The notes: generated by a model from the letters alone, not told the origin. A stretch of DNA of 64,000 nt from Acidovorax sp. CCYZU-2555 (GCF_018413525.1 NZ_JAHCDD010000001.1:1-64000); one strand, 5' to 3'. Shown: positions 46,799-57,903, counted from the stretch's first letter. A program made the numbers and translations.

Positions 46799-47431
46799 TC
46801 AGAAAAATGAGGGCGCCAGCACCTGGGCCACGGGAGAAAAGGAACGACGGTGCTCGGGACAGGCGCCATGCGCCTGCAACGCCGTCAGATGGGCGGGCGT
46901 GCCATAGCCCTTGTGGCCCGCAAAGCCGTACGCGGGATATTGCGCGTCCAGGCGCTCGCACCAGCGGTCGCGGTGCACCTTGGCGAGAATCGACGCCGCG
47001 GAAATCGCCTTGACCAGCGCATCGCCCTTGACGATGGCTTCGGCGTGCATGTCGAGAACCGGAATGCGGTTGCCGTCGACCAGCACGAGCACCGGCTTGA
47101 GGCGCAGCCCCATGACGGCGCGGCGCATGGCCAGCATGGTCGCCTGCAGGATATTGAGTTCGTCGATTTCCTGCACGCTGGCTTCGGCAATGGAGCAGCA
47201 CAGCGCCTTCGCGCGGATTTCGTCGAACAGCGCTTCGCGGCGCGCGGCCGTGAGCTTCTTGGAATCGGCCAGGCCCGCGATCGGGTTCAGGTCATCGAGA
47301 ATCACGGCGGCCGCCACCACGGGGCCGGCCAGAGGACCACGCCCCGCCTCATCCACCCCAGCTACCAGGCCGGGCGGATGCCACGGCAAGCAGACCTGTT
47401 CAAGTGGAAGAGACAACTTTCTGGATTGCAT
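46799..47431 (-). CDS. rnhB: Ribonuclease HII
   Basis: 210 residues. Removes ribonucleotides from DNA. Catalytic acidic residues are in [20 protein letters not shown] (DEAGRG motif), [13 protein letters not shown] and VLVDGNRI, and the later [20 protein letters not shown] 47431 lies 32 bases inside the 3' end of lpxB, so the genes overlap; the order lpxB-rnhB is conserved in proteobacteria. Confidence 0.96.
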   Translation of the reverse strand: MQSRKLSLPLEQVCLPWHPPGLVAGVDEAGRGPLAGPVVAAAVILDDLNPIAGLADSKKLTAARREALFDEIRAKALCCSIAEASVQEIDELNILQATMLAMRRAVMGLRLKPVLVLVDGNRIPVLDMHAEAIVKGDALVKAISAASILAKVHRDRWCERLDAQYPAYGFAGHKGYGTPAHLTALQAHGACPEHRRSFSPVAQVLAPSFF

Positions 47432-48557
47432 CAGCGGCCAATCTGGCGGTATCGCGCCGCAGCAGATGGTGCAGCGCTGTGAAGCGCTGCTCTAGCGCTT
47501 CAATGGTTGGAGAAGAATCAGCGCGCGCGCGCAGCCAGCGCAACACCTCGGCCGCGAGGGCTTCGGGCGTGGCCGCGTCCTGCAGCAACTCCGGCACGAC
47601 GAACTCGCCGCACAGGATATTGGGCAGGCCGACCCAGGGCTGGAGCTGCTTGCGGCGCATCAGCCGCCAGCTCAGCGACTGCATGCGGTAGCCGATCACC
47701 ATCGGGCGCTTGAACAGCGCCGCTTCGAGGGTGGCCGTGCCGCTGGCAATCAGCGTGCAGTCGCAGGCCGCGAGCGCATCGTGCGACTGACCCGACAGAA
47801 TGCGGATCCGCGCCTCGACGCCGGCGGCGCGCGCCGCCTGGCGCACAGTGTCGATCAGCGAAGGCACGGCCGGAACGATGATTTCCACCGCCGGAAAAGC
47901 CTTGCTGACCAGGGCTGCGGCCGCGAAGAACGCGGGCGCGATATAACGAATTTCGGATGTCCGGCTGCCGGGCAACACGGCCAGCACCAGCGCATCGGGC
48001 GCCAGGCCCAGTCGCTGGCGCGCGGCCAGGCGGTCGGGCTCTAGCGGAATCACGCTGGCCAGCGGGTGACCGACATAGGTCGCCGCAATGCCATGGCCGG
48101 CGAGCAGCTCGGGCTCGAACGGAAAAATGCACAGCACATGGTCGGCCGCACGGCGGATCTTCTCCACGCGGTTGGCACGCCAGGCCCAGATCGACGGGCA
48201 GACGAAATGCACGGTCTTCACGCCCTTGGCGCGCAGATCGGCTTCGAGCCCGAGGTTGAAATCGGGCGCATCGACGCCGACGAACACGCTGGGCGGATCG
48301 GCGAGCAGACGATCGCGCAGTTGCCGGCGAATGCGCAGCAGCTCGGCCAGGCGCCGGAAGACTTCCCAGTTGTAGCCATGCACGGCCAGGCGCTGGCTGT
48401 CCCACCAGGCGTCGAAACCGCGCGCCTGCATGTGCGGGCCGCCAATGCCCGCGCTTTGCAGCGCCGGCCACTGGGTCTTGAGACCGTCGAGAATCAGGCC
48501 GGCCAGCAGGTCGCCCGAAGTCTCGCCGGCCACCATCGCCACACGCGCTGCAGTCAT
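47400..48557 (-). CDS. lpxB: Lipid-A-disaccharide synthase
   Basis: 385 residues, GT-B glycosyltransferase family 19. Joins UDP-2,3-diacylglucosamine and lipid X to the disaccharide precursor of lipid A on the inner membrane. Diagnostic: [18 protein letters not shown] at the N-terminus, [43 protein letters not shown] and [20 protein letters not shown]. Downstream of lpxA. Confidence 0.97.
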   Translation of the reverse strand: MTAARVAMVAGETSGDLLAGLILDGLKTQWPALQSAGIGGPHMQARGFDAWWDSQRLAVHGYNWEVFRRLAELLRIRRQLRDRLLADPPSVFVGVDAPDFNLGLEADLRAKGVKTVHFVCPSIWAWRANRVEKIRRAADHVLCIFPFEPELLAGHGIAATYVGHPLASVIPLEPDRLAARQRLGLAPDALVLAVLPGSRTSEIRYIAPAFFAAAALVSKAFPAVEIIVPAVPSLIDTVRQAARAAGVEARIRILSGQSHDALAACDCTLIASGTATLEAALFKRPMVIGYRMQSLSWRLMRRKQLQPWVGLPNILCGEFVVPELLQDAATPEALAAEVLRWLRARADSSPTIEALEQRFTALHHLLRRDTARLAADAIQKVVSST

Positions 48558-48570
48558 TGGAAGCTCCCGT

Positions 48571-49359
48571 TCAGCGCGCGAGACCGCGCTTGGAGCCCGC
48601 GATGAACGCGCTCAACGCGGCTATATCGACAGCGGCTTCGGGATATTGCGCCGGCAGCTCGGCAATCGCCTGGCGTGCGGCTTCCAGCGTCAGTCCCTGG
48701 CGGTACAGCAGCTTGTGCATCTGCTTGACCGCGGCCAGGCGCTGCGGTGTGAAGCCGCGGCGGCGCAGGCCTTCGAGGTTGAAGCCGCGCACCGACAGCG
48801 GATTGCCGTCGACCAGCATGAACGGCGGAACGTCCTGCGAGATATGGCTGGCAAAGCCGGCCATTACATGCGCGCCGATCTGGGTGAACTGGTGCACACC
48901 CGTCAGCCCGCCGAGAATCGCATGGTCGCCGACCTTCACATGGCCGGCCAGCGTGGCGTTGTTCGCCAGCACCGTGTGATCGCCCACGACGCAGTCGTGC
49001 GCGATGTGCACATAGGCCATGATCCAGTTGTCGTTGCCGATCTGCGTCAGCCCTTCGTCCTGGACGGTGCCGGTGTTGAACGTGCAGAACTCGCGGATGG
49101 TGTTGCGATCGCCGATGACCAGACGGGTAGGCTCGTTCGCATACTTCTTGTCCTGCGGCTGCGCGCCCAGCGAGGCGAACTGGAAGATCTGGTTGTCCGC
49201 GCCTATGGTCGTATGGCCTTCGATGACGCAATGCGCGCCCACGGTGGTGCCGGCCCCAATGCGCACATGGGGGCCGATGACCGCATAGGGACCCACGGTC
49301 ACCGATGCGTCAAGCTGGGCTGCCGGATCAACCAGCGCGGTGGAGTGAATGCGGCTCAC
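48571..49359 (-). CDS. lpxA: UDP-N-acetylglucosamine acyltransferase
   Basis: 262 residues from GTG 49359 (a TTG two codons earlier is also in frame). First enzyme of lipid A synthesis. Left-handed beta-helix hexapeptide repeats from residue 1 ([20 protein letters not shown]), the catalytic His region [33 protein letters not shown], and a helical C-terminal domain ([17 protein letters not shown]). Ten bases from fabZ. Confidence 0.97.
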   Translation of the reverse strand: MSRIHSTALVDPAAQLDASVTVGPYAVIGPHVRIGAGTTVGAHCVIEGHTTIGADNQIFQFASLGAQPQDKKYANEPTRLVIGDRNTIREFCTFNTGTVQDEGLTQIGNDNWIMAYVHIAHDCVVGDHTVLANNATLAGHVKVGDHAILGGLTGVHQFTQIGAHVMAGFASHISQDVPPFMLVDGNPLSVRGFNLEGLRRRGFTPQRLAAVKQMHKLLYRQGLTLEAARQAIAELPAQYPEAAVDIAALSAFIAGSKRGLAR

Positions 49360-49375
49360 GACCAATCCAGCGCTT

Positions 49376-49816
49376 TCAGCCCACGGCCCGCATGGTGCAC
49401 ATCAGGTCGGCTTCGCAGGCCACCTCGTCACCGACGCGGGCCACGCCCTTGAACTTCCAGATGCCGCCGCGCACGCGATCGATGGTGATCTCGAGCACCA
49501 GCTGATCACCGGGCTCGACCGGGCGCTTGAAGCGCGCGGCATCGATGCCGACGAAGTAGTAGATGTTGTTTTCGTCCGGCACCTTGCCCATGGCGTCGAA
49601 CGCCAGCAGGCCCGCGGCCTGGGCCAATGCTTCGAGCATCAGCACGCCGGGCATCACGGGACGGCCAGGGAAATGACCCTGGAAATAAGGCTCGTTGAAC
49701 GTGACGTTCTTGATCGCCTTGATACGTTGGTTGCTCTCGAGCTCGAGTACCTTGTCCACCAGCAGAAACGGGTAGCGGTGAGGCAGTTGCTTGAGAATTG
49801 CGTGGATATCCATCAT
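49376..49816 (-). CDS. fabZ: 3-hydroxyacyl-ACP dehydratase FabZ
   Basis: 146 residues, hot-dog fold. Dehydrates beta-hydroxyacyl-ACP in fatty acid elongation and competes with LpxA for hydroxymyristoyl-ACP. The catalytic His is in [13 protein letters not shown] and the Glu in [20 protein letters not shown]. Two ATGs (49816, 49813) overlap the lpxD stop. Confidence 0.97.
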   Translation of the reverse strand: MMDIHAILKQLPHRYPFLLVDKVLELESNQRIKAIKNVTFNEPYFQGHFPGRPVMPGVLMLEALAQAAGLLAFDAMGKVPDENNIYYFVGIDAARFKRPVEPGDQLVLEITIDRVRGGIWKFKGVARVGDEVACEADLMCTMRAVG

Positions 49817-50811
49817 TGCGTTCCGATCTTGCTGCCCTGCGGCTGCTGTTGCTCAAGCGCCTTGATGCGCTCGCGCAAGCTATGCAGCTGCTTCAAAGTG
49901 GCAGCATTTTTTTCCCATTTGTTGTTTTCATCGACAGGAAACATTCCTGTATAGACGCCAGGCTTGTTCAAAGAACGCGTCACCACAGTCGCCGCCGAAA
50001 TATGTACATTTTCGGCCAACTGCAAATGCCCGAGAACGATCGCGCCGCCGCCGACGGTGCAATGCGCACCGATCCGCGCGCTGCCCGCCACGCCCACGCA
50101 CCCGGCCATGGCGACATGCTGTCCGACATGGACGTTGTGTCCGATCTGGACGAGATTATCCAGCTTCACGCCGTTTTCAATCACAGTGTCATCAAGTGCG
50201 CCGCGATCCACGCAGGTATTGGCACCAATTTCCACATCATCACCGATGCGCACCGCACCGAGCTGCTCGATTTTGACCCAGGTTCCACGCTCGGGCGCGA
50301 AGCCGAAGCCGTCGGAACCCAGCACCACGCCCGCATGCAGCAGGCAACGCGCACCCACGATGCAGTTCTCACCCACCGTGACGCGCGACTTGAGCACCGT
50401 GCCCGCGCCTATGCGCGCACCGCGCTCGACCACGCACAGCGGGCCTATATAGGCCGTTGGATCGATCACCGCCTCCGGGTCGACCACCGCGCTCGCATGC
50501 ACGCCGCTTTGCAGCGCGCGCTCGTGCAGGCGCTTCCACAGCTGGGTCGCGCGCGCGAAATAAACGTAGGGGTCGGGCGTGACTATGCACGCGCCGCGTT
50601 GCATTGCAGCTTCCCGCATGGCGGGCGCCACAATGACACAGGCCGCCTTGGAGGCGGCCAGTTGCTGCTGGTAGCGTGGATTGCTCAGGAAGCTCAGGTC
50701 TCCTGCGCCTGCGGAGTCCAGCGGAGCAATACGGAAAATCTCCGTATCGCTACCCGCCAGCTCCAGCGTGCCCCCCAGCGCACCCACAATTTGCCCGAGT
50801 ATCAAGCTCAC
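49813..50811 (-). CDS. lpxD: UDP-3-O-(3-hydroxymyristoyl)glucosamine N-acyltransferase
   Basis: 332 residues. Third step of lipid A synthesis. The N-terminal uridine-binding domain has [19 protein letters not shown]; hexapeptide repeats follow from about residue 100 ([18 protein letters not shown]), with the catalytic His in [20 protein letters not shown], then a C-terminal helix. Overlaps fabZ; 21 bases from the Skp gene. Confidence 0.97.
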   Translation of the reverse strand: MSLILGQIVGALGGTLELAGSDTEIFRIAPLDSAGAGDLSFLSNPRYQQQLAASKAACVIVAPAMREAAMQRGACIVTPDPYVYFARATQLWKRLHERALQSGVHASAVVDPEAVIDPTAYIGPLCVVERGARIGAGTVLKSRVTVGENCIVGARCLLHAGVVLGSDGFGFAPERGTWVKIEQLGAVRIGDDVEIGANTCVDRGALDDTVIENGVKLDNLVQIGHNVHVGQHVAMAGCVGVAGSARIGAHCTVGGGAIVLGHLQLAENVHISAATVVTRSLNKPGVYTGMFPVDENNKWEKNAATLKQLHSLRERIKALEQQQPQGSKIGTQ

Positions 50812-50832
50812 TGTCTGTACGTCTTCAGCAGC

Positions 50833-51339
50833 TTACTTGCCGGCGTTGAGCGCCTTGAGCACCTTGTCGGTGATGTCGTGCTTGGGGTTGATGTAGACGG
50901 CTTCCTGCAGGATCACGTCGTACTTTTCCGCTTCGGCAACGGTCTTGACCACGCGGTTGGCGCGCTCGAGCACGGCCGACAGTTCTTCGTTCTTGCGCGA
51001 GTTCAGGTCTTCCTGGAATTCGCGGCGCTTGCGCTGGAATTCACGGTCCTGGTCGACCAGCTGACGCTGGCGTGCAGTGCGCTGCGATTCAGACAGCGTG
51101 GGCGCTTCGCGCTCGAACTTGTCCGAAGCGGTCTTCAGCGTGTTGCCCGTGTCGACGAGCTCTTTTTCGCGCTTGGAGAATTCTTGTTCGAGCTTGGCCT
51201 GTGCGGCCTTGGCCGTGGTGGCTTCGCGGAAGATACGGTCCGTATTGACAAACCCGGCCTTGAATTCTTGCGCATGCGCAGCCAGAGCCATAGTGCCCAT
51301 CAGCACGGCCAGAGAGATTTGGCGAGAGAGTGATTTCAT
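50833..51339 (-). CDS. skp: OmpH/Skp-family periplasmic chaperone
   Basis: 168 residues with a Sec signal peptide (about 23 residues, ending AAHA-Q). The mature part starts EFKAGFVNTDRIFREA and is a long charged coiled coil (about 40-125), as in Skp, which holds unfolded outer-membrane proteins for BamA. Ends with PKHDITDKVLKAL. Its ATG overlaps the bamA stop by one base (TAATG). Confidence 0.94.
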   Translation of the reverse strand: MKSLSRQISLAVLMGTMALAAHAQEFKAGFVNTDRIFREATTAKAAQAKLEQEFSKREKELVDTGNTLKTASDKFEREAPTLSESQRTARQRQLVDQDREFQRKRREFQEDLNSRKNEELSAVLERANRVVKTVAEAEKYDVILQEAVYINPKHDITDKVLKALNAGK

Positions 51340-53636
51340 TAGAAGGACGTTCCGATTTGGAATTGAAGTTTCTGGATTTTATCCCCAGCGAATTTACGCA
51401 CGGGATGAGCATACGCCAAGCGCAATGGCCCCAGCGGGGAAATCCAGCTCAAACCAATGCCAGCCGAAGCCCGCATCATTGAGAAGTCGACCGTTTCGCG
51501 GTCGCCAAACACATTACCGACGTCAACAAAGGTGAACACACGCAAAGTTTTGTCATTGCCGGCGCCTGGCAGCGGCGCCATGAATTCTGCATTCAGCGTG
51601 ACTTTCTTCGGTCCGCCCAGCGACGAACCGATCACGTCACGCGGGCCCAGCGTGCCCTGGTCGAAACCACGCACCGAACCCAGGCCACCCGAGTAGAAGT
51701 TCTTGAATACCGGGAACGGACGGCCGTTGAGGCCCTTGCCCCAGCCCAGCTCACCGTTGAAGGCCAGCGTGAACTTCTTGCTCAGCGGCACGTACTGCTG
51801 GATCTGGTAGTTGGCACGCACGTATCGCGCGTCGCCGGCCACCGACCAGTCGGTATTGAGGCGCTGATAGCGGCCGTCATTGGGCGCCAGCGCGCTGTCG
51901 CGGCTGTCGCGCGACCAGCCAATGGTCAGCGGCACGGCCGTGCTGGTGTAGCCATAGGTGTCGCCATAGGCGAGGTAGGCCGCGGGAATGTTGGTACCCG
52001 GCTTGATGCGCGTCTGCTCCAGGCCCGCGCCGAAGAAGACCGTATCGAGTTCGCTGAACGGCACGCCGAAACGCACGCCCGTACCCGCGGTCACGAGCTG
52101 GTAGTTGCCGCCCTGGTCTTCGTAAGGCTTGTCGGTGCGGTAGTAGGCATCGAGCGTGCGCGAGATGCCGTCCTTGGTGAAATAAGGATCGGTGGTGCTC
52201 ACCACCAGGGTGCGGCGGTATTTACTGGTATTTACATCAATACCCAGATAGTTACCCGACCCAAACACGTTTTCCTGCTTGATACCGAACGACAGGGAGA
52301 TCTTTTCAGCACTTGAAAAACCTGCACCCAATTGCAACGAGCCCGTGGGCTTCTCGGCCACCGTCACGACGATATCCACTTGGTCGGGCGAGCCCGGCAC
52401 TTCCTGGGTCTCGATGTTGACTTCGGTGAAGAAGCCCAGACGATCGACGCGGTCGCGCGACAGCTTGATCTTGTCGCCGTCGTACCACGAGGCTTCGAAC
52501 TGGCGGAACTCGCGGCGAATCACTTCGTCGCGCGTGCGGTTGTTGCCATTGACCTGAATGCGACGCACATAGGCGCGGCGCGAAGGCTCGGCCTTGACCA
52601 CAATGGAAACACGGTTGTTGACGCGATCGATCTCGGGCACGGCTTCGACGCGCGCGAACGCAAAGCCGAAATTGCCGAAGTGGTCGGAAAACGCCTTGGT
52701 GGTCTGCGTTACCTGGTCGGCGTTGTAGGGCTCGCCGGCCTTGATCGCGACCAGGGACTTGAATTCGTCCTCACGGTCGAGGAAATTGCCTTCGAGCTTG
52801 ACGTCGGACACCACATAGCGTTCGCCTTCGTGGATGTTCACCGTCAGCGAAATCGTCTGCTTGTCTGGAGAGATCGCGACCTGGGTCGACTCGATGCGGA
52901 ACTCGAGGTAGCCGCGCTGCAGATAGTACGAGCGCAGGGTTTCCAGATCGGCGTTGAGCTTGGAGCGCGCATAGCGATCGGACTTGGTGTACCAGCTGAG
53001 CCAGCCGCCCGTGTCCTGGTCGAATAGGCCCTTGAGCGTGGATTCGCTGAAGGCCTTGTTGCCGACCACATGGATCTCGTTGATCTTCGCCGGCTCGCCT
53101 TCGGTCACCGTGAACGTCAGGTTGACGCGGTTGCGCTCGATGGGCGTGACCGTGGTCACGACTTCCGCGCCGTAAAGGCTGCGGTTGATGTACTGGCGCT
53201 TGAGCTCCTGCTCGGCACGGTCGGAGAGCGCGCTGTCGAAAGGCCGGCCTTCGGCCAGACCCACGTCGCGCATGGCCTTCTTCAAAGTGTCCTTGTCGAA
53301 CTCCTTGGTGCCGGCGAAGTTGACGTCGGCAATCGTCGGGCGTTCCTCGACGACCACGGTCAGCACATTGCCGTTGGCTTCGAGGCGCACGTCCTTGAAC
53401 AGGCCCAGGGCAAACAGCGCGCGGATCGCGGCCGAGCCCTTTTCGTCGTTGTAATCGTCACCGACGCGCAGGGGAATGGACGCGAAGATGGTGCCGGCTT
53501 CCACCCGCTGCAGACCTTCGACGCGGATGTCCTGTACCTTGAAGGGCTCCAGTGCCCAGGCGGCATTGGCCGCGAGAACCATGGCGGTCAAGGCCGAAGC
53601 GGTACGCGCGCCTAAGCGATTGATGTGTTTTTTCAT
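51339..53636 (-). CDS. bamA: Outer membrane protein assembly factor BamA
   Basis: 765 residues, Omp85 family, catalytic core of the beta-barrel assembly machine. ATG 53636 opens a signal peptide (MKKHINRLG...AAWA-LEP); the longer frame is upstream DNA. Five POTRA domains follow (first FKVQDIRVEGLQRVEAGTIF), then the 16-strand barrel with the conserved GSVRGFDQGTLGPRD lid motif (VRGF) and a C-terminal strand ending KLQFQIGTSF with the required final Phe. 44 bases from rseP. Confidence 0.97.
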   Translation of the reverse strand: MKKHINRLGARTASALTAMVLAANAAWALEPFKVQDIRVEGLQRVEAGTIFASIPLRVGDDYNDEKGSAAIRALFALGLFKDVRLEANGNVLTVVVEERPTIADVNFAGTKEFDKDTLKKAMRDVGLAEGRPFDSALSDRAEQELKRQYINRSLYGAEVVTTVTPIERNRVNLTFTVTEGEPAKINEIHVVGNKAFSESTLKGLFDQDTGGWLSWYTKSDRYARSKLNADLETLRSYYLQRGYLEFRIESTQVAISPDKQTISLTVNIHEGERYVVSDVKLEGNFLDREDEFKSLVAIKAGEPYNADQVTQTTKAFSDHFGNFGFAFARVEAVPEIDRVNNRVSIVVKAEPSRRAYVRRIQVNGNNRTRDEVIRREFRQFEASWYDGDKIKLSRDRVDRLGFFTEVNIETQEVPGSPDQVDIVVTVAEKPTGSLQLGAGFSSAEKISLSFGIKQENVFGSGNYLGIDVNTSKYRRTLVVSTTDPYFTKDGISRTLDAYYRTDKPYEDQGGNYQLVTAGTGVRFGVPFSELDTVFFGAGLEQTRIKPGTNIPAAYLAYGDTYGYTSTAVPLTIGWSRDSRDSALAPNDGRYQRLNTDWSVAGDARYVRANYQIQQYVPLSKKFTLAFNGELGWGKGLNGRPFPVFKNFYSGGLGSVRGFDQGTLGPRDVIGSSLGGPKKVTLNAEFMAPLPGAGNDKTLRVFTFVDVGNVFGDRETVDFSMMRASAGIGLSWISPLGPLRLAYAHPVRKFAGDKIQKLQFQIGTSF

Positions 53637-53680
53637 GAGTGAATTGCCGCCGACTTGCTTGGCAAATTCGGCAAAAATAG

Positions 53681-55045
53681 TTAGCCCAAAAGCCGGTTGA
53701 TATCGTTGAAAAAGGCGATGCACATCATCAGCAGCAGCACAGCCACGCCGAGACGCTGCAATCTTTCCATCCAAGCTTCGGACACCTGCCGGCCCGTCAC
53801 GCCTTCCCAAAGATAATACATCAGGTGCCCACCGTCCAAAACCGGCAGGGGCAGCAGGTTGAGAACGCCCAGGCTCACGCTGATGAGCGCGAGGAACGCC
53901 AGGTACTGCGTGAAGCCCATGCTCGCCGATTTGCCGGCATAGTCGGCAATCGTCAGCGGGCCGCTTATATTCTTCAGCGACGCTTCGCCGATGACCATAC
54001 GGCCCATCATGCGCAAGGTCAATACCGACAGGTCCCAGGTGCGCTGCGCGCCATTTTGCAGGCCTTCCACGAAACCGCGGCGCACCAGCGTCATTTCAGG
54101 CGCGGCGCCGACGAACGCGCCTATGCGCCCCACCCATTGATCATCCTGCTGCACGGCATCCGGGCGCACCGACAACTGCAGCGGCTGGCCGTCGCGCTCG
54201 ATGCGCCAGTCTTGCGCCAGGCCTTCGGTGCCGCTCACCGAAGCGCGTATCAGGCCGCGCAGCTGCTGGCCGTCGACAACCGCAACCGGCCCCACCGACA
54301 GCACCTTGTCGCCTTCGCGCAGACCTGCGCGCTTGGCCGCGCTGTCGGGCAGCAACTCGCCCATGACGGCCGGCGTCCAGGGCGCGACCACGCCTATGCG
54401 CTCGAACAGTTTTTCGTCGGCTTCGCGCGTTTCGAGCGTGCCCAGGGGCAGCTTGAGCACCGTGGCGGCGGAAGCCTTGGGGCGCAGGATTTCAAGGCGC
54501 GCATCTTCGCCTTCGAGCGCCGCACGGGCCAATGCCCAGCGCAGTTCGTCAAACGAGACCACGGGCTCAAAGGGGCCGTCGCCCCGCGCCACGGCCTGCA
54601 CCAGGTCGGCGCCCTGCAGGCCCGCGGCCTGGGCCAGGGAGCCGGCCTGGGGGTTGGCCACATAGGGCTTGGGCTCCTGCACGCCTATCCAGTTGACGCC
54701 CGCATACAGCAGCACCGCGAGCAGCAGATTGGCCGCGGGGCCGGCAGCGACAATCGCCGCGCGCGAACGCAAGGGCTTGTTGTTGAACGCCAGGTGGCGC
54801 TCGCCTTGCTCGACGGGCGCTTCGCGCTCGTCGAGCATGCGCACGTAGCCGCCCAGCGGAAACGCCGCGAGCACGAACTCGGTCGATGAGCCCTTGGGCG
54901 TCCAGCGCAGCAAGGGCTTGCCGAAGCCCACCGAGAAGCGCAGCACCTTGACGCCGCAGGCCACGGCCACGCGGTAGTGGCCGTACTCGTGCACGGCGAT
55001 CAGCACGCCCAGCGCAAGCACGAAAGCAAGAACAGTCATCAACAT
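53681..55045 (-). CDS. rseP: Site-2 intramembrane metalloprotease RseP
   Basis: 454 residues. Cleaves anti-sigma factors (RseA in the sigmaE response) and remnant signal peptides in the inner membrane. Zinc motif HEYGH in helix 1 (ALGVLIAVHEYGHYRVA), one or two PDZ domains in the periplasm (about 115-290), and the second active-site motif NLLPLPVLDGGHLMYYL near the C-terminus. Conserved position between dxr and bamA. Confidence 0.96.
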   Translation of the reverse strand: MLMTVLAFVLALGVLIAVHEYGHYRVAVACGVKVLRFSVGFGKPLLRWTPKGSSTEFVLAAFPLGGYVRMLDEREAPVEQGERHLAFNNKPLRSRAAIVAAGPAANLLLAVLLYAGVNWIGVQEPKPYVANPQAGSLAQAAGLQGADLVQAVARGDGPFEPVVSFDELRWALARAALEGEDARLEILRPKASAATVLKLPLGTLETREADEKLFERIGVVAPWTPAVMGELLPDSAAKRAGLREGDKVLSVGPVAVVDGQQLRGLIRASVSGTEGLAQDWRIERDGQPLQLSVRPDAVQQDDQWVGRIGAFVGAAPEMTLVRRGFVEGLQNGAQRTWDLSVLTLRMMGRMVIGEASLKNISGPLTIADYAGKSASMGFTQYLAFLALISVSLGVLNLLPLPVLDGGHLMYYLWEGVTGRQVSEAWMERLQRLGVAVLLLMMCIAFFNDINRLLG

Positions 55046-55088
55046 GGGTGGCGCCTATTCCTAGAAAAAGAGAACCGGGCCCGGCCGT

Positions 55089-56273
55089 TCAGGCCAGCGC
55101 CCAGCGTTCGACCGCGGCGCGCGCGCAATCGCGCGCCTGGGCATCGACGGCCAGCAGGTCTTCGAGCGAGCCCGGAGCCTGCGGCAGCTGCATTTTTGCC
55201 AGCGTTTCGAGGTTGACCGCATGGATGCGGTCGAACGTCAGCCGGCGCTGCAGGAAGGCATCGACGGCCATCTCATTGGCCGCGTTGAGCACGGTGGTCG
55301 TGCCTTCGATCGCGCGCAGCGCCTGCCATGACAGGTGCAGCCCCGGAAAGCGCTGGGCGTCGGCGTCCTCGAAAGTCAGCGCCGTCAACTGGGAGAAGTC
55401 TAGGCGTGCCGCACCGCTTTCGATGCGCTCGGGCCAGGCCAGGCCGCAGGCAATGGGCACGCGCATGTCGGGCGTGCCCAGTTGGGCCAGCACCGACGAA
55501 TCGTTGAACTGCACCATCGAGTGCACGATCTGCTGGGGATGGATCACCACCTTGATGCGATCGGGCGTCATGTCGAACAGCCAGCGGGCTTCGATGACTT
55601 CGAGCGCCTTGTTCATCATCGTCGCGGAGTCGACGGAAATCTTGCGGCCCATGGAGAAGTTGGGGTGCGCGCAGGCCTGCTCGGGCGTGATCTGCGAGAG
55701 GCTTGCGGGATCCCGCGTGCGAAACGGTCCGCCCGAGGCCGTGAGCAAAATGCTGTCGACGCGCCGCGCCCAGGTGCTGCGGTCTTCGGGCAGGCACTGG
55801 AAAATCGCCGAATGCTCGCTGTCGATGGGCAGCAGCGTCGCGCCATGGCGCTTGACGGTGTCCATGAACAGCGCGCCGCCGACGACCAGCGCTTCCTTGT
55901 TGGCCAGCAGCAGGCGCTTGCCGGCCCTGGCAGCGGCCAGGCAGGGGCCCAGGCCCGCGGCGCCGACGATCGCCGCCATGACGGCATCGACCTCTTCGTG
56001 GGCGGCGATCTGCTCGAGCGCATCGGGCGCCTGCAGCACTTCGGTGGCCAGGCCATTGGCCTTGATCTTGTCGGCCAGTTCGCGCGCATGGGCGGGGCTG
56101 GCCATGACCGCGAAGCGCGGCTTGAACTGCGCGCACTGCGCGAGCAGCAGATCGACCTGGGTCGCGGCGCTGAGCGCGAACACCTCGTAATCCGCGAGAT
56201 GGCGCGACACCACGTCGAGCGTGCTGGTGCCTACGGAGCCCGTGGAGCCGAGAATGGTGAGACGTTGTTTCAT
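55089..56273 (-). CDS. dxr: 1-deoxy-D-xylulose 5-phosphate reductoisomerase
   Basis: 394 residues. Second step of the MEP isoprenoid pathway; its product eventually feeds UppS next door. NADPH-binding ILGSTGSVGTSTLDVV, AANKEALVVGG, metal site DSEHSAIFQCL, flexible loop LLTASGGPFRTRDPASL and C-terminal VLNAANEMAVDAFLQR are intact. The ATG overlaps the cdsA stop (ATGA). Confidence 0.97.
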   Translation of the reverse strand: MKQRLTILGSTGSVGTSTLDVVSRHLADYEVFALSAATQVDLLLAQCAQFKPRFAVMASPAHARELADKIKANGLATEVLQAPDALEQIAAHEEVDAVMAAIVGAAGLGPCLAAARAGKRLLLANKEALVVGGALFMDTVKRHGATLLPIDSEHSAIFQCLPEDRSTWARRVDSILLTASGGPFRTRDPASLSQITPEQACAHPNFSMGRKISVDSATMMNKALEVIEARWLFDMTPDRIKVVIHPQQIVHSMVQFNDSSVLAQLGTPDMRVPIACGLAWPERIESGAARLDFSQLTALTFEDADAQRFPGLHLSWQALRAIEGTTTVLNAANEMAVDAFLQRRLTFDRIHAVNLETLAKMQLPQAPGSLEDLLAVDAQARDCARAAVERWALA

Positions 56274-57124
56274 GGATATACGAAAGAAGAAAGCATCATG
56301 GCCAATGGCAGGGTCGGCAGCAGCGCATCGATGCGGTCGAGCACGCCGCCGTGACCCGGCAGCAGCGCGCTGCTGTCCTTCACGCCGACGCTGCGCTTGA
56401 CCAGCGACTCGACGAGATCACCGACCACGCTCATCGCGCCCATGAAGACCACGGCCAGCACCAGGAACCACAGGCCCTGGCGCAGCAAAAGGGAATAGAA
56501 GCTCGGCAGCGCCGCGCCGAACTGGCGGTCGGCGACCACCCAGACCGCGGCCAGCACCAGCACGCCGGCCATGCCGCCCCAGACGCCTTCCCAGCTCTTG
56601 CCGGGACTGATCGAGGGCGCAAGCTTGTTGCGCGTGAACTTGAGGCCGAAAGCGCGGCCAGCGAAATAGGCAAAGATATCGGCCACCCAGACCAGCAGCA
56701 GCACCGACAGCAGGAAGTTGACGCCCATGCGATGCGCCTGCACCACGGCCAGCCAGGCCAGCCACAGCGCCAGAACGCCGCCCACCAGACGCAGCGCCAG
56801 CGGCACGCGGCCCCAGGCACCGACGCCCGCGCGCAGCAGCGCCGCGCCGGCCAGCACCCAGAGGCTGCCGCCGATCAGCCACAGCCGGGCCAGCGACTGG
56901 TCGAGCCAGCCCAGGTACCAGCTCAGTGCGCACAGCAGCAGGCAGGCGACGCCAAGCGCGCCCGCGCCGGCCTGTCCCAGGCCATGCATGCGCCCCCATT
57001 CCCAGGCGCCGGCGGTCATCAGCACCAGCACCACGACCGAGAACGGCAGCGGGTCCGGATAGAACAATGCGGGAAGAAGAATAGCCAGCAGGACCAGGGC
57101 GGTAATGACACGCTGCTTGAGCAT
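56270..57124 (-). CDS. cdsA: Phosphatidate cytidylyltransferase
   Basis: 284 residues with about eight membrane helices. Makes CDP-diacylglycerol for all phospholipids. Family signature at the C-terminus: MSVVGDLVESLVKRSVGVKD followed by LLPGHGGVLDRIDALL; also RNKLAPSISPGKSWEG. ATG 57124 (MLKQRVITALVLL) has GGGAACC upstream and is preferred over the longer frame, which overlaps uppS. Confidence 0.96.
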   Translation of the reverse strand: MLKQRVITALVLLAILLPALFYPDPLPFSVVVLVLMTAGAWEWGRMHGLGQAGAGALGVACLLLCALSWYLGWLDQSLARLWLIGGSLWVLAGAALLRAGVGAWGRVPLALRLVGGVLALWLAWLAVVQAHRMGVNFLLSVLLLVWVADIFAYFAGRAFGLKFTRNKLAPSISPGKSWEGVWGGMAGVLVLAAVWVVADRQFGAALPSFYSLLLRQGLWFLVLAVVFMGAMSVVGDLVESLVKRSVGVKDSSALLPGHGGVLDRIDALLPTLPLAMMLSSFVYP

Positions 57125-57135
57125 GGTTCCCTTTC

Positions 57136-57903
57136 TCAGACCGGCAACTGCGCGGGAGGGGCCGACTGAATTTGTGCAGAAGTTTTGCCAAAGCGGCGCT
57201 CGCGCGCGCCGTAGGCAGCAAAAGCCTCGTCCAATGCCGCTTCGTCGAAGTCGGGCCACAGGACAGGGCTGAAAAACAATTCCGAATAGGCCAGCTGCCA
57301 CAGCAGGAAATTGCTGATGCGCATTTCACCGCCCGTGCGAATCAGCAGGTCGGGGTCGGCGACATGCGCCAATCCCATGGCCGCATTCAGGCTGGCCTCG
57401 GTGATGGGCTCGCCCCGGGCCGCGACGCGGGCCGCAGCCTGGGCGATGTCCCAGCGCCCGCCATAATTGAAACAGATATTGAGCACAAGACGGCTATTGT
57501 GCGCCGTTTCGCGCTCGGCGGCGTCGAGACCGGCGCAGATGCGCTCGCTCAGGCCGCGGCGTTCACCGACAAAGTGCAGTTGCACGCCTTCGCGGCCGAG
57601 CTGGGCCACTTCACGGCCCAGCGCCGAAGTGAGCAAGCCCATCAGGCCGGAAACCTCGTCTTCGGGACGCTGCCAATTTTCCGAGGAGAACGCAAACACC
57701 GTGAGCACCGCGACGCCACGCTCAAGGCAGGCCTTGACGCAGCGACGCAAGGCTTTGACGCCCTGTGCGTGCCCCGTGAGCCGGGGCATGAAACGGCGCT
57801 TGGCCCAACGGCCGTTGCCATCCATGACGATGGCAACGTGCGCGGGCACGGAAAATTCGGTGAACGTCTGCAAGGCGTGGTCTACGGTGACTGGACCTGT
57901 CAA
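57136..57903 (-). CDS. uppS: Undecaprenyl diphosphate synthase
   Basis: 255 residues. cis-Prenyltransferase making the C55 carrier for peptidoglycan and O-antigen. Motifs: [76 protein letters not shown]. The frame has no early ATG; TTG 57903 overlaps the frr stop by four bases, and another TTG lies ten codons later. Confidence 0.96.
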   Translation of the reverse strand: MTGPVTVDHALQTFTEFSVPAHVAIVMDGNGRWAKRRFMPRLTGHAQGVKALRRCVKACLERGVAVLTVFAFSSENWQRPEDEVSGLMGLLTSALGREVAQLGREGVQLHFVGERRGLSERICAGLDAAERETAHNSRLVLNICFNYGGRWDIAQAAARVAARGEPITEASLNAAMGLAHVADPDLLIRTGGEMRISNFLLWQLAYSELFFSPVLWPDFDEAALDEAFAAYGARERRFGKTSAQIQSAPPAQLPV